A stretch of 64,000 bases of DNA, taken from contig JACRQG010000009.1 in assembly GCA_016222805.1 (NCBI GenBank), forward strand, positions 1 through 64,000. The letters run 5' to 3'. The notes below the pieces were generated by a model. The model was not told the origin of the DNA and did no database searches. It saw only the letters and a list, made by a program, of their open reading frames with translations. The stretch is from Verrucomicrobiota bacterium. Its GTDB lineage: Bacteria > Verrucomicrobiota > Verrucomicrobiia > Opitutales > Opitutaceae. Position 1 is the stretch's first letter, and every line of letters starts with the position of its first letter. Below, in pieces: positions 47,651-56,853 of the stretch. The position numbers were made by a program, and so were the translations under genes.

Positions 47651-49150
47651 ATGACGCTCACCCCCGTCGACTGGATCATCATTACGGTCTACCTCGCCGG
47701 CTGCCTCGCCGCCGGCCTTTGGATGCGAAAGTTCGTGCGAGGGGTGCAGGACTTCGCGGTCGCGGGCCGCGAGATGGACGTCAACCTCGGCATCGCCTCC
47801 CTCGCCGCGACCGAACTCGGCCTCGTCACCATCATGTACACGGCCCAGCTCGGCTACGAGAAGGGCTTTGCCGGTGCCACCATCGGGGTGATCATCTGTG
47901 CGGTGATGTGGCTCGTCGGCCGCACCGGCTTTGTCATCGCCCCGATGCGCAACGCCGGCGTGATGACCATCCCCGAACTGTTTGAAAAGCGCTTCAGTCC
48001 GCGCGTGCGCTGGCTCGCCGGTCTCTTCGTTGCCCTGGGCGGCCTCCTCAACATGGGGATCTTCCTGCGGCTCGGCGGCGAATTCCTCGTTCATGCCACC
48101 GGCCTCCCGATAAGCTGGCTCGAATGGGTCATGACCGCCCTGCTGGGGCTCGTGCTGGTCTACACCGCTCTGGGTGGCATGCTGTCGGTGCTGGTGACGG
48201 ACTACCTGCAGTTCCTCGTGATGGGGATCGGCATCGTCGTCACCTCAATCCTGGTGCTGATGCACATCGGCTGGGGCAACCTGCTCTCCGGCCTGGAAGG
48301 CGCCTGGGCCGCCGGCACGATGAAGGCGCACCCGTACAACCCGATTCACGACTCCAATTTCGGCTGGGGCTACGTCCTGTGGCAGTTCTTCTTCCAGCTC
48401 GCCTGCGCCACGACCTGGCAGACGCAGATCAGCCGCGTGCTGGCCGCCCGCGATGCCAGGACCGCGCAGCGGATGTACACGCGGACCTCGTTCTACTTCG
48501 TCGGCCGTTTCCTGCTGCCCGGCCTCTGGGGCGCCGCGGCTTTCGTCTGGTTCACCCAGCACGGCGGGCTGCCAAAGGACCTGACCACCCTCACCGCGAT
48601 GCCGCAGTACCTCAGCCTCGTGCTACCCGCCGGGGTGATCGGCATCGTCGTCGCCGCGATGCTCGCCGCCGAGATGTCCACCGACAGCGGCTACATGCTC
48701 ACTTGGGCCACGGTGATCTACAACGACCTCGTCACCCCGTGCCTCCGCCGCCCGCTTTCGCCCCGCGGCCAGCTTCTGCTCACCCGCAGCCTCGTGATGG
48801 GGATCGCGGTCTTCCTCCTGTTCTACGGCCTCTGGTATGAGCTTCCGGGCAACGCCTGGGACTACCTCGCCGTCACCGGCAACATCTACCTCGCCAGCGT
48901 CTTCACGCTCCTGGTCGCGGGGCTGTACTGGCCGCGCGCCACCGCCACGGGCGCCATTGCCGCCCTGATTCTCGGCGCCATCGGACCCATCATCTTCCTG
49001 CTCCTCGGCAAGAAGTACGCCATCGCCCCCGAGGTCGCCGGGGCCTCGTCCTTCGCGCTCGCCGCCCTCGGCATGATCGTCGGCTCGTACCTCACACCGC
49101 CGCCGGCCTCCGCCAACACCACCCACTCCGCCGCTCCCGCCACCCCATGA
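47651..49150 (+). CDS. Sodium/solute symporter (SSS family)
   Basis: Inner-membrane transporter of 499 residues with about 13 hydrophobic helices, starting MTLTPVDWIIITVYLAGCLAAGLWM. The FAVAGREM segment matches the conserved loop after TM1, and AATELGLVTIMYTAQLGYEKG, TALGGMLSVLVTDYLQFLVM and AAEMSTDSGYMLTWATVIYNDL correspond to later conserved parts of the LeuT-fold SSS core. The substrate is unknown; SSS members carry sugars, amino acids, carboxylates and urea. The stop overlaps the start of a 53-codon gene for a membrane microprotein (ATGA). Confidence 0.93.
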   Translation: MTLTPVDWIIITVYLAGCLAAGLWMRKFVRGVQDFAVAGREMDVNLGIASLAATELGLVTIMYTAQLGYEKGFAGATIGVIICAVMWLVGRTGFVIAPMRNAGVMTIPELFEKRFSPRVRWLAGLFVALGGLLNMGIFLRLGGEFLVHATGLPISWLEWVMTALLGLVLVYTALGGMLSVLVTDYLQFLVMGIGIVVTSILVLMHIGWGNLLSGLEGAWAAGTMKAHPYNPIHDSNFGWGYVLWQFFFQLACATTWQTQISRVLAARDARTAQRMYTRTSFYFVGRFLLPGLWGAAAFVWFTQHGGLPKDLTTLTAMPQYLSLVLPAGVIGIVVAAMLAAEMSTDSGYMLTWATVIYNDLVTPCLRRPLSPRGQLLLTRSLVMGIAVFLLFYGLWYELPGNAWDYLAVTGNIYLASVFTLLVAGLYWPRATATGAIAALILGAIGPIIFLLLGKKYAIAPEVAGASSFALAALGMIVGSYLTPPPASANTTHSAAPATP

Positions 49151-49308
49151 ACGCCGCCTTCCTCTACTTCTGGGCCGCCCTGCTCTTCGCCTCGATCTTC
49201 TGGTATGGTTTTCTTGTCTTCTACGTCGGCTGGAAAGCCGGCCGCGAGATCCGCGAGATGACCGCCAGCCTCAGCCGGGCGGCGGATTCCGCCGACCCCG
49301 ATCGGTAG
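49147..49308 (+). CDS. 53-residue single-helix membrane microprotein coupled to the symporter
   Basis: Short gene starting in the four-base overlap (ATGA) with the symporter stop and ending at TAG 49306-49308. The product is MNAAFLYFWAALLFASIFWY at the start, continuing with GFLVFYVGWKAGREIREM and an amphipathic, charged tail ending SADPDR. Residues about 4-30 form one aromatic-rich membrane helix. Translational coupling and topology suggest a small accessory subunit of the symporter, as known for several SSS transporters. No homologue family is recognised by eye. Confidence 0.8.
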   Translation: MNAAFLYFWAALLFASIFWYGFLVFYVGWKAGREIREMTASLSRAADSADPDR

Positions 49309-49386
49309 TAAGGAAGCGTGTCGGACCACGGATGGCAGCGCGTCGCACACCAACCGGGCCTGCCACCTCTCCGGCTGAATTGAGCT

Positions 49387-50739
49387 TCAGCCTTCCGCGC
49401 GACTGCCTCGCGTCCGGCGGAACACCTCGTACGCCACCGCCCCGCCGGCGAGAATCCCCACGCCACCCAGCGCCGCCACCGGGTCGCCGGCAAAGCCGCT
49501 GGCCAGGCCACACGCCACATACAGCAGCATGAACCCCACGGGCAGGGGGTACCACGGCATGCGATAAGCCCCCGCCGCTGGCGCCCCCTGGCGCCTGGCG
49601 CGAATCGCGGCCCACGCCACCAGGCCGTAAAAGGGCAGGAAGCCGAGGATCATGTACCGCGTCAGCCGTTCGAAGCCCGTGCCGGAGGCGATGTAGAGCA
49701 TCACCATCACCCCGTAGATCGCAATCGCCACCACCGGCGTCCGCCAGCGGGGATGCACGTAGGCCGCCGCCCGGAAAAACGCTCCTTCCTCGGCCAGCGC
49801 AAACACCACGCGCGGGTTGCACATCAGCGAACTGAAGACCGTGCTGGCCGCGCTGAAGGCCACAAAGGCCGTCACCCAGCGGCCCGCATTCTCCCCAATC
49901 ACGCGGCCCACGGCCGTGGCCGCGAGGGCCTGGGTCGATGCCATCTCCGCAAAGGGCAGGGCATGGAAGAAGCCCGCGTTCACCGACAGATACACCGCGA
50001 GGATCAGCCCCATGCCCAGCAGCGTGGCCCGCGGCAGGGTGCGTTCCGGCCGCTTCACTTCTCCCGCCACGAGGGCCAGCCCGTCCCAGCCGTCATAGGC
50101 GAACATCGTCGCCACCACCGCCAGGCCGAAACCCACCCACGGCGAAACCACCGCCGGAACTTCCGAGGCCGCCTTCGCCGGGACCCCATCCCCCGCAAAA
50201 CACACCACCACGACGGCGGCCAGGGCCGAGATCTTGATCACCCCCACGCCGCCGATGATCCGGCCCACCGTCCGGCTCGACCACATGTTGAGCAGCATGA
50301 TTCCGCCCACCCAGCCGAGGCCCAGCAGGGTCTGCGCGCCCTCGCTCCACCCGAGGATGGCCCCGAGGTTTCGGGTGCTGACCAGCGTGATCGCCGCCGC
50401 CGCCACGGGGTTGAGCCAGATCGAGGTCCAGCCAAACAAAAACGCCACCCGCGGTCCAAACGCCTCCCGGAGGAACACCGTCGTCCCGCCCGATCGCGGC
50501 GTCCGCACCGCCAGTTCCGCCATCACCAGCGCCCCGCTGACCGCCGCCACCGCCCCCACCACCCAGGCCGCATAGGAGAGCAACACCCCGCCGGTCTTCG
50601 CCGCCACCACACCCGGCGACTGCAGGATGCCGACGCCGATCGTGAACGTGACCAGCAGCAGGGCGGCATTCCAGGTCCCGAGGTGACGCGGCAACCGGCT
50701 GGGGTCGGCCTGGGTCGCCGGCGAAGGATGGGCTTCCAT
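49387..50739 (-). CDS. APC-family amino-acid permease
   Basis: Inner-membrane permease of 450 residues with about 12 helices. The APC signature helix near the start is LLLVTFTIGVGILQSPGVVAAKTGG (unwound TM1 with GxG). Later segments include AELAVRTPRSGGTTVFLREAFGP, FAYDGWDGLALVAGEVKRPERTLPRA and the TM8 region FSAASTVFSSLMCNPRVVFALAEEG. It is likely an amino-acid or amine transporter of the LAT/APA type, substrate unknown. The start MEAHPSPATQADPSR at 50739 agrees with the family. It is divergent from recD2 and convergent with the symporter pair. Confidence 0.92.
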   Translation of the reverse strand: MEAHPSPATQADPSRLPRHLGTWNAALLLVTFTIGVGILQSPGVVAAKTGGVLLSYAAWVVGAVAAVSGALVMAELAVRTPRSGGTTVFLREAFGPRVAFLFGWTSIWLNPVAAAAITLVSTRNLGAILGWSEGAQTLLGLGWVGGIMLLNMWSSRTVGRIIGGVGVIKISALAAVVVVCFAGDGVPAKAASEVPAVVSPWVGFGLAVVATMFAYDGWDGLALVAGEVKRPERTLPRATLLGMGLILAVYLSVNAGFFHALPFAEMASTQALAATAVGRVIGENAGRWVTAFVAFSAASTVFSSLMCNPRVVFALAEEGAFFRAAAYVHPRWRTPVVAIAIYGVMVMLYIASGTGFERLTRYMILGFLPFYGLVAWAAIRARRQGAPAAGAYRMPWYPLPVGFMLLYVACGLASGFAGDPVAALGGVGILAGGAVAYEVFRRTRGSRAEG

Positions 50740-50833
50740 GGGCGCCGAACACAAGCGACCCGCGGCCCCACCGCAATCCCGGCTTTCGGAGTTGAGCTTC
50801 GCCGGCCGCTCTCGTCTCAATTCTCCTCCCGTC

Positions 50834-53119
50834 GTGGCGCCACCCTCACCCGCTTCCCAGCCTGCCGAGACCCTCAGCGGGGTCATCGAGCGGATCATCT
50901 TTCTCAACGAGGAGAACCACTACACCATCGCCGAACTGCGGCCGGATGCCCCGGGCCGGCCGGACCCGCGCAACCGCCCCGACCTGATCACGATTGTCGG
51001 ACCTCTCCCCGGCGTGGAGTGCGGCGAGACCCTCCACCTCACCGGCGAGTGGACCCACCACGCCCAGCACGGCGCGCAGTTTCGCGTCACCGCCTTTCGC
51101 AGCGAACTGCCGTCCAGCGTGTACGGGATTCGCAAATACCTCGGCAGCGGCCTCGTGCCCGGCATCGGCAAGGTCTATGCCCACAAGATCGTCGACGCCT
51201 TCGGCACCGACACGCTCCGCGTCCTGACGGAGGAGTCCGGCCGGTTGCGTGAGATCGGCGGCATCGGGAAGAAGCGCGCCACCGCGATCAAGCAGGCCTG
51301 GGACGCCAAGCGTACCGAGCGCGAACTCTACATCTTTCTCCAGACCTACGGAGTCACCCCCTCGCAGTGCGTGAAGCTGGTCCAGCATTTCGGTTCCACG
51401 GCAAAACGCGTCCTGGAAACCGAACCCTATCGCGCCGCGCGTGAGATCGACGGCATCGGCTTCAAGACCGCCGACCGCATCGCGATCAACCTCGGGTTTG
51501 CCAACGACGCCCCGCCCCGCCTCGACGCCGGCATCCTCTACGCCCTCGAAACCCTGCAGGAGGAGGGTCACACCGCCTACCGCGAAGCGGACCTCGTCGA
51601 TCACACGGCGGCCCTGCTGGAAACGACCCGGGATCGCGTGGCCGCGCGGGTCGAGGCCCTCGTCGCCGACAAGTCCGTCGTTCGCCAGGAACTCGTCGAC
51701 CCCGTTACCCCGGGCGCCCCACCGCTGCCGGGCTCCGCGCTCGTGCAGTTGCCGCACCAGGATCGCGCCGAGCAGAAGATCGCCGCCACCGTCGTCCGCC
51801 TCGGCCGCGTGCCCACCGGACTGCCGCCGATCAAGGTCGACGCCGCCGTCCAGTGGGCGGAGCAGAAGGCGGGCTTCGCCTTCCACGAACTCCAGCGCGT
51901 CGCCTTGCGCGCCGCCCTCACGGCCAAGCTCTCAATCCTCACGGGCGGCCCCGGCACGGGCAAGACGACCATCCTGCGCGCCCTGGTCGAAATCCTGAAG
52001 GCCAAGAAGGTGCGCGTGCACCTGGCCGCGCCCACCGGCCGGGCGGCCCAGCGGCTGGCGGAAACGACCGGGGGCTTCGCCTCCACCATCCACCGGCTGC
52101 TGCGCTACGACGCCTCCGCCGGCGGTTTCGTCGCCAACGAAAATAGCCCGCTCGCCACCGACTTCCTGATCGTCGACGAGGCCTCGATGCTCGATTCGCG
52201 CCTCGCCGCCGCCCTCTTCCAGGCGGTGCCCTCGCGCGCCCATCTGGTGCTCGTCGGCGATACCGACCAACTGCCCAGCGTCGGCGCCGGCAATGTGCTG
52301 AAAGACCTCATCGCCACGGAGCGGATTCCGGTCACCCGTCTCTCGGTCATCTACCGGCAGCAGGGGCAGAGCCAGATCGTCACCACGGCCCACGCCATCA
52401 ACTCGGGCGATCCGTCCCTACCTCCCGTGGTGCCGGAAGTCTCGGCCGCCCAGGCCTGGGGCGATCTCACGCTCGTCGCGGCGGTCGATGCCGAGGATTG
52501 CGTGCGCAAGGTCATCGAACTGTGCACCGCCTATGTGCCGCAGCACTGGAAGTGGTTTCACCCGATCGACGACGTGCAGATCCTCGCGCCGATGCACAAG
52601 GGCGTCGCCGGCGTCGCCAACCTCAACGCCCGCCTCCAGGAGGCCCTGAACGGCCGGCGCCGCGGCCTGCGCACCGGGGGCGGCGAGTTCCGCCCGGGCG
52701 ACAAGATCATCCAGCTGAGAAACAACTACGACAAGAACCTCTTCAACGGCGACATCGGCTCCGTCGCCGGCGTCGACGACGAGTCGGGGGAGATCGACGC
52801 CGATTTCGACGGCGAGCGGCACACCTTCGCCCGCGGCGAACTCGGCGATCTCGCCCTCGCGTATGCCATCAGCATCCACAAGTCGCAGGGCAGCGAATAC
52901 CCCGTCGTGATCGTGCCGCTGCTGAAGGCGCACTTCCTGATGCTGCAACGCAACCTGCTCTACACCGCCATCACGCGCGGCCGGAAGAAGGTCTTCCTCG
53001 TCGGCGATCCCGCGGCCTACGCGATGGCGGTGCGCAATTCCGAGTCCAAGCTGCGGGTGACCCACCTGCGGCAGAAGATCGCCGCGCTCCAGGCCGGCGG
53101 GCATCTCCCGCCACCTTGA
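50834..53119 (+). CDS. recD2: RecD2-type ATP-dependent DNA helicase
   Basis: 761-residue SF1B helicase of the RecD2 type, moving 5' to 3' on DNA and involved in repair. An N-terminal OB-like domain (SGVIERIIFLNEENHYTIAEL) leads into three helix-hairpin-helix motifs (VPGIGKVYAHKIVDAFG, IGGIGKKRATAIKQAW, IDGIGFKTADRIA). The motor core carries Walker A GGPGTGKTT, LAAPTGRAAQRLAE, Walker B LIVDEASMLD, GDTDQLPSVGAGNVL, and the C-terminal AYAISIHKSQGSEYP with TAITRGRKKVFLVGD. An ATG at 50738 would overlap the divergent permease start head to head. The GTG at 50834 leaves room for promoters and is preferred, though the longer form is possible. Confidence 0.93.
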   Translation: MAPPSPASQPAETLSGVIERIIFLNEENHYTIAELRPDAPGRPDPRNRPDLITIVGPLPGVECGETLHLTGEWTHHAQHGAQFRVTAFRSELPSSVYGIRKYLGSGLVPGIGKVYAHKIVDAFGTDTLRVLTEESGRLREIGGIGKKRATAIKQAWDAKRTERELYIFLQTYGVTPSQCVKLVQHFGSTAKRVLETEPYRAAREIDGIGFKTADRIAINLGFANDAPPRLDAGILYALETLQEEGHTAYREADLVDHTAALLETTRDRVAARVEALVADKSVVRQELVDPVTPGAPPLPGSALVQLPHQDRAEQKIAATVVRLGRVPTGLPPIKVDAAVQWAEQKAGFAFHELQRVALRAALTAKLSILTGGPGTGKTTILRALVEILKAKKVRVHLAAPTGRAAQRLAETTGGFASTIHRLLRYDASAGGFVANENSPLATDFLIVDEASMLDSRLAAALFQAVPSRAHLVLVGDTDQLPSVGAGNVLKDLIATERIPVTRLSVIYRQQGQSQIVTTAHAINSGDPSLPPVVPEVSAAQAWGDLTLVAAVDAEDCVRKVIELCTAYVPQHWKWFHPIDDVQILAPMHKGVAGVANLNARLQEALNGRRRGLRTGGGEFRPGDKIIQLRNNYDKNLFNGDIGSVAGVDDESGEIDADFDGERHTFARGELGDLALAYAISIHKSQGSEYPVVIVPLLKAHFLMLQRNLLYTAITRGRKKVFLVGDPAAYAMAVRNSESKLRVTHLRQKIAALQAGGHLPPP

Positions 53120-53176
53120 CGCCAGTCGGGAGGGCGCGGGGCGTTCTCCGGCGCGGAGGGCATCGCCCCGCCGGCG

Positions 53177-53204
53177 GTTGTAGCCGGCCGCGGTGAGGCC
53201 GGCC
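53177..53204 (+). repeat. Small palindromic repeat (family B, copy 2)
   Basis: GCCGGCC and GGCCGGC arms (53183-53189, 53197-53203) preceded by TGTA; it matches the 29036-29060 copy at 24 of 25 positions. Just upstream, 53136-53173 holds a GCGGGGCG...CGCCCCGC stem that looks like a diverged family A unit. Both lie in the 202-base gap between recD2 and the FHA-cyclase gene. Confidence 0.65.
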
Positions 53205-53321
53205 GCGGCCGGAGCCCCCGGCGACATCAGAAACCAACTCCGTCATCGGAGAGATGCGCTCCGGCGCCGCGGGCGCAAACTCGTTCTCGCCCGCGCGCCC
53301 CGAAGTTGCCACGCTCGTGCC

Positions 53322-54218
53322 ATGGGCTCCCCCGTTCCACCCGCGCCACCCGAGTCGTGGCTGGAGTTGCCGGACGGCCGGATGTTCTGGCTCAAGGGCC
53401 GCTGCGCGATCGGCCGGCAGGCGGACAACGACCTCGTGCTCGATATCCCCGAGCTTTCCCGCCACCACGCGTTGATTGGCGCGGATGGCGGCGTCTACGT
53501 TCTCAACGATCTGCGCAGCCGCAACGGCACCTACGTCAACCGGGCCGTCATCACCCGCCCCACCGCGCTGCGTGACGGCGACGAGATTCAACTCGGTCCC
53601 GTCCGCACCCGCTTCCGCTGCAAGCGGCGCTGGTTCGGCGGCGGTGAATCAACAGCCGAGAGCACCACCACGCTTGCGCTCAACCAGGTGCAGGAAAGGA
53701 CCTGCTGGCTGCTGCTCGTCGATGTCGTCGGCTCCACCGCCCTCTTCTCCCGCCTCGGCAGCGAAGCCGCCCTCCGGCAGATGCAGGCCTGGATCACCGG
53801 CCTGCGCCCGTTGATCGAGAAGAACGGCGGCCAGATTAACGGCTACATCGGCGATGCCATCGTGGCCTACTGGCCGGAAGACACGGCGCGCGGCCCGCAG
53901 TTCGCCGCCGCGCTCCAGGCGCTCACCGCGTGGCGCGCCGCCAGCCCCCTGCCCTACCGCCTGGTCGCCCACTATGGTTCGGTGCTGTTCAGCCGCAGCG
54001 AGCTCGGCCAGGAAATCACCGGCAGCACCGTCAACGTGCTCTACCGCAGCGAGAAGATCGCCAAGGGCTTTGGCGCCCCCGCGATGATCAGCCAGGCCGT
54101 GGTCGACACGCTCGGGATCGGAGGCCAGTGCGAGTCCTTTGGCCGCTCCTCCATCGACGGAATGAGCGATTACTTTGTTTTCTATGCATTGCCCGAGGCC
54201 TGGACTCTTCGCGATTAA
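53322..54218 (+). CDS. FHA domain fused to class III nucleotide cyclase
   Basis: 298-residue cytoplasmic signalling protein. The FHA domain (about 15-95) keeps IGRQADNDLV, SRHHALIG and LRSRNGTYVN, the phosphothreonine-binding signature. The class III cyclase domain (about 125-295) has the first metal Asp in LLLVDVVGSTALFSRLG, the second in INGYIGDAIVAYWPE, and the transition-state Asn/Arg pair in GSTVNVLYRSEKIAKG, so catalysis is plausible. It would make cAMP or cGMP in response to a phosphorylated partner. The base-selecting residues are not obvious to me. ATG 53322 (MGSPVPPAPPESW) is chosen; the upstream open frame crosses a palindromic repeat. It overlaps the next gene by 35 bases. Confidence 0.88.
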   Translation: MGSPVPPAPPESWLELPDGRMFWLKGRCAIGRQADNDLVLDIPELSRHHALIGADGGVYVLNDLRSRNGTYVNRAVITRPTALRDGDEIQLGPVRTRFRCKRRWFGGGESTAESTTTLALNQVQERTCWLLLVDVVGSTALFSRLGSEAALRQMQAWITGLRPLIEKNGGQINGYIGDAIVAYWPEDTARGPQFAAALQALTAWRAASPLPYRLVAHYGSVLFSRSELGQEITGSTVNVLYRSEKIAKGFGAPAMISQAVVDTLGIGGQCESFGRSSIDGMSDYFVFYALPEAWTLRD

Positions 54219-55698
54219 CCCCTCCCTCCCCGCATTCCGCGTCCGCCGCACCTTCGCCCTTCCCGGGATTGCGCGGCACCGGCGCCCTGCCCAGGCCTGC
54301 TCCCTTCTCCTCCTCGCGGCGATCCTGCCAGCCTGGATGCGGGCAGCTGACACCCAGCGGCCCGCTGAACGCCCGACGGCGCTGGATCGTTATGTGGCCC
54401 GGCCGGATCCCGCCTTTCGCTGGGAAAAGGTCGCCGAGCAGCGCGAAGACGGCGTCACGTGCCACCTCGTCAATCTCGTCTCGCAGCGATGGGAATCGCC
54501 GGTGCCCACCAACCGCCCCGAGTGGCAGCACTGGCTGACGATCTTTCAGCCCGAACAGGTCGGCCATCGCACCGCGCTGCTCTTCATCTCCGGCGGCTCG
54601 AATCGCCCCGGCCAGCCGCCGAAGCCGTCGCGGGAGTTCCTGGAAATCGCCAAGGCCACCCGCTCCGTCGTAGCCGAGATCCGGAATGTGCCGAATCAGC
54701 CCCTGGCGTTCACCAGCGACAACCGCGATCGGAAGGAAGACGATTTCATCGCGTTCACCTGGGCCCAGTATATGCGCTCCGGCGACGAGCGCTGGCCCGC
54801 CCGGCTGCCCATGACCAAGGCCGCGGTGCGCGCGATGGACGCCGTGACCGCCTGCCTGGCCGGACTCGGCGAGCGTGCGATTCCGATCGAGAACTTCGTG
54901 GTTGGGGGCGCCTCCAAGCGGGGCTGGACCGCATGGACCACCGCCATCGTCGACCGCCGGGTCGTCGCGATCTGCCCCCTCGTCATCGACGTCCTCAACG
55001 TCGAACGCTCGATGAGCCACCATTACCAGGCCTACGGCTTCTTCGCCCCCGCGGTGGGCGACTACACGGCGCATCACATCATGCACTGGGCCGGGACCCC
55101 GGAGGCCGGCGCCCTCTACGCCATCGAGGACCCGTACTTCTATCGCGACCGGCTGGCGATGCCCAAGCTCCTCATCAACGCCTGCGGCGACCAGTTCTTC
55201 CTTCCGGATTCGTCGCGCTTCTATTTCGCGGACCTGCCCGGGCCCAAATACCTCCGCTACATCCCAAACACCGATCACTCGCTGAAGGACAGCGACGCGG
55301 TCCGCACCGTGGCGTCCTGGCACCACGCGATCCTCCAGCGCACGCCGCTGCCGCGCCTCACCTGGCAGCGCAAGGCGGACGGCAGCCTCGTGGTGGAGGC
55401 CTCGCCGGCCCCCCGGGAGGCGAAGCTGTGGCAGGCCACAAATCCCGCCGCCCGCGATTTTCGCCTCGAGACGATCGGCCCGGCGTGGACCTCCCAGCCG
55501 CTGCCAGGCCAGGCCGGGCGCTACGAAGCGAAGGTCGCCCCACCGGCGGCGGGCTGGACCGCGTTCATGGTGGAAATGACCTTCGCGCTCGGCGGACCGG
55601 CGCCGCTGAAACTCACCACCGAGGTCATCGTGACGCCCGACCGCCTGCCTTTCCCGCCCGCCGACCTGCCCCAGCCGAAAGGGTTCTTGTCAAACTAG
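54184..55698 (+). CDS. PhoPQ-activated pathogenicity-related (PqaA-like) protein, exported
   Basis: Exported alpha/beta-hydrolase-like protein of the PqaA family, about 504 residues. After an Arg-rich start comes a signal-type segment (ACSLLLLAAILPAWMRA, about residues 38-54). Family features: LLFISGGSNRPGQPP, DNRDRKEDDFIAFTWAQYM, the nucleophile-like VVGGASKRGWTAWTT, MSHHYQAYGFFAPAVGDY, LLINACGDQFFLPDSSRFYF (acidic residue) and NTDHSLKDSDAV (His). PqaA proteins are named from Salmonella; their enzymatic role is unsettled. ATG 54184 lies inside the FHA-cyclase gene's last codons, so a later start is possible although no better one is seen. Confidence 0.85.
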   Translation: MHCPRPGLFAINPSLPAFRVRRTFALPGIARHRRPAQACSLLLLAAILPAWMRAADTQRPAERPTALDRYVARPDPAFRWEKVAEQREDGVTCHLVNLVSQRWESPVPTNRPEWQHWLTIFQPEQVGHRTALLFISGGSNRPGQPPKPSREFLEIAKATRSVVAEIRNVPNQPLAFTSDNRDRKEDDFIAFTWAQYMRSGDERWPARLPMTKAAVRAMDAVTACLAGLGERAIPIENFVVGGASKRGWTAWTTAIVDRRVVAICPLVIDVLNVERSMSHHYQAYGFFAPAVGDYTAHHIMHWAGTPEAGALYAIEDPYFYRDRLAMPKLLINACGDQFFLPDSSRFYFADLPGPKYLRYIPNTDHSLKDSDAVRTVASWHHAILQRTPLPRLTWQRKADGSLVVEASPAPREAKLWQATNPAARDFRLETIGPAWTSQPLPGQAGRYEAKVAPPAAGWTAFMVEMTFALGGPAPLKLTTEVIVTPDRLPFPPADLPQPKGFLSN

Positions 55699-55721
55699 GC
55701 CGAGTCGCGAGCCTGCCGGGC

Positions 55722-56759
55722 GTGCCTTTCCCTCCGCCCTCCCCTGCCTCCGGTCCGGCCGGCGGTCCGCGTCCGACCGGGTGGTGGCGCCTGCTCCTCC
55801 CCCTGCCGCTCCTTCTCGCCCTGGCCGCCTGTACGTCCATGCCCCGCCCCCATCCTCCCTCCCCCGCGGAAACTTGGATCGATCTTCGCCGCGGCGAGGA
55901 AGTCACCCACGAGGACGTGATTACGGATCTTGCGGGAGCCGGAGTCATCTATGCCGGTGAGGCGCACACCCTGCACCGCCACCACCGCGTACAGCTCGAA
56001 CTCCTGCAGGCTCTCTTCGCGAAAGGCGTGCCGCTTGTGCTCTGTCTTGAGCAACTGGAGGCGCGCGATCAACCGGCCGTCGATCGCTACCATCACCGCG
56101 AGATCGACTTTGACCAACTGGCGCGCGACATCGACTGGCCCAAGAAGTGGAGCAACTACGCCGACTACCGCGCCCTCTGCGAGTTTGCTCGCCAGCACCG
56201 CATCCCCATCCGCGCCCTGAATGCCCCAGCGGACGTGATCCGGGCGGTCAGCCGGGGCGGCGGGCTCGCCAAGCTGCCGACCGAGCAGCGCGCCCTGCTG
56301 CCGGCCGACATCCTTCTCGACGATCCGGTGTACGAACGCCTCATGCGCCTGGAACTGTCCGTGCACATGGCCGCCACCGACCCGGCCCGGCTGCGCCCGA
56401 TGTTCGAGGCGCAGGCCTCGCGGGATGAAGCGATGGCCGAGCAGATCGTCGCCGCCCGCCGCGTCGACGCCGGCGCACTCCGGACCGCGCTGGTGATCAT
56501 TGGCGCCGGGCACGCGCGTTACGGCCTGGGGACGGCAGCGCGGGTGCGCCGCCGTGATCCCGGCATCGTCGAACGCATCGTCCTGATGACCGAAAGCGGT
56601 CAGCTCCAACTTTCCGCCGCCGACCGGGCCGCGAGCCGCGACATCCGGATTTCCCACGCCGATCTTCGGGCCGTCGATCAGCCTCCCGGGGACTTCCTCC
56701 GCCTGCTGCCCCGCCGCTCCGCCGCCGAGCTGCCTCCCGGGCACCCGCCCATCCCATAG
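55722..56759 (+). CDS. ChaN-like haem-binding-type lipoprotein
   Basis: Lipoprotein of 345 residues in the ChaN/Cofac_haem_bdg group. The GTG at 55722 gives VPFPPPSPASG..., a hydrophobic stretch and lipobox LLLALAAC; no ATG is available before it. The mature domain begins LRRGEEVTHEDVITDLAGAGVIYAGEAHTLHRHHRVQLELLQAL. It continues LVLCLEQLEARDQPAVDRY, DIDWPKKWSNYADYRALCEFARQHRIPIRALNAP and ends with VIIGAGHARYGLGTAARVRRR, the order expected for ChaN. Its likely role is haem or iron binding at the outer membrane. It lies 23 bases after the PqaA-like gene on the same strand. Confidence 0.88.
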   Translation: MPFPPPSPASGPAGGPRPTGWWRLLLPLPLLLALAACTSMPRPHPPSPAETWIDLRRGEEVTHEDVITDLAGAGVIYAGEAHTLHRHHRVQLELLQALFAKGVPLVLCLEQLEARDQPAVDRYHHREIDFDQLARDIDWPKKWSNYADYRALCEFARQHRIPIRALNAPADVIRAVSRGGGLAKLPTEQRALLPADILLDDPVYERLMRLELSVHMAATDPARLRPMFEAQASRDEAMAEQIVAARRVDAGALRTALVIIGAGHARYGLGTAARVRRRDPGIVERIVLMTESGQLQLSAADRAASRDIRISHADLRAVDQPPGDFLRLLPRRSAAELPPGHPPIP

Positions 56760-56853
56760 ACGAGCGTGCGACGCAAAACGCCGTCGCGCTCCCTCGAAGC
56801 GCAGCGGTACGCCAGCCGGGCGGGACACCCGCCGCGATCTCGCCAGCTCGTTC

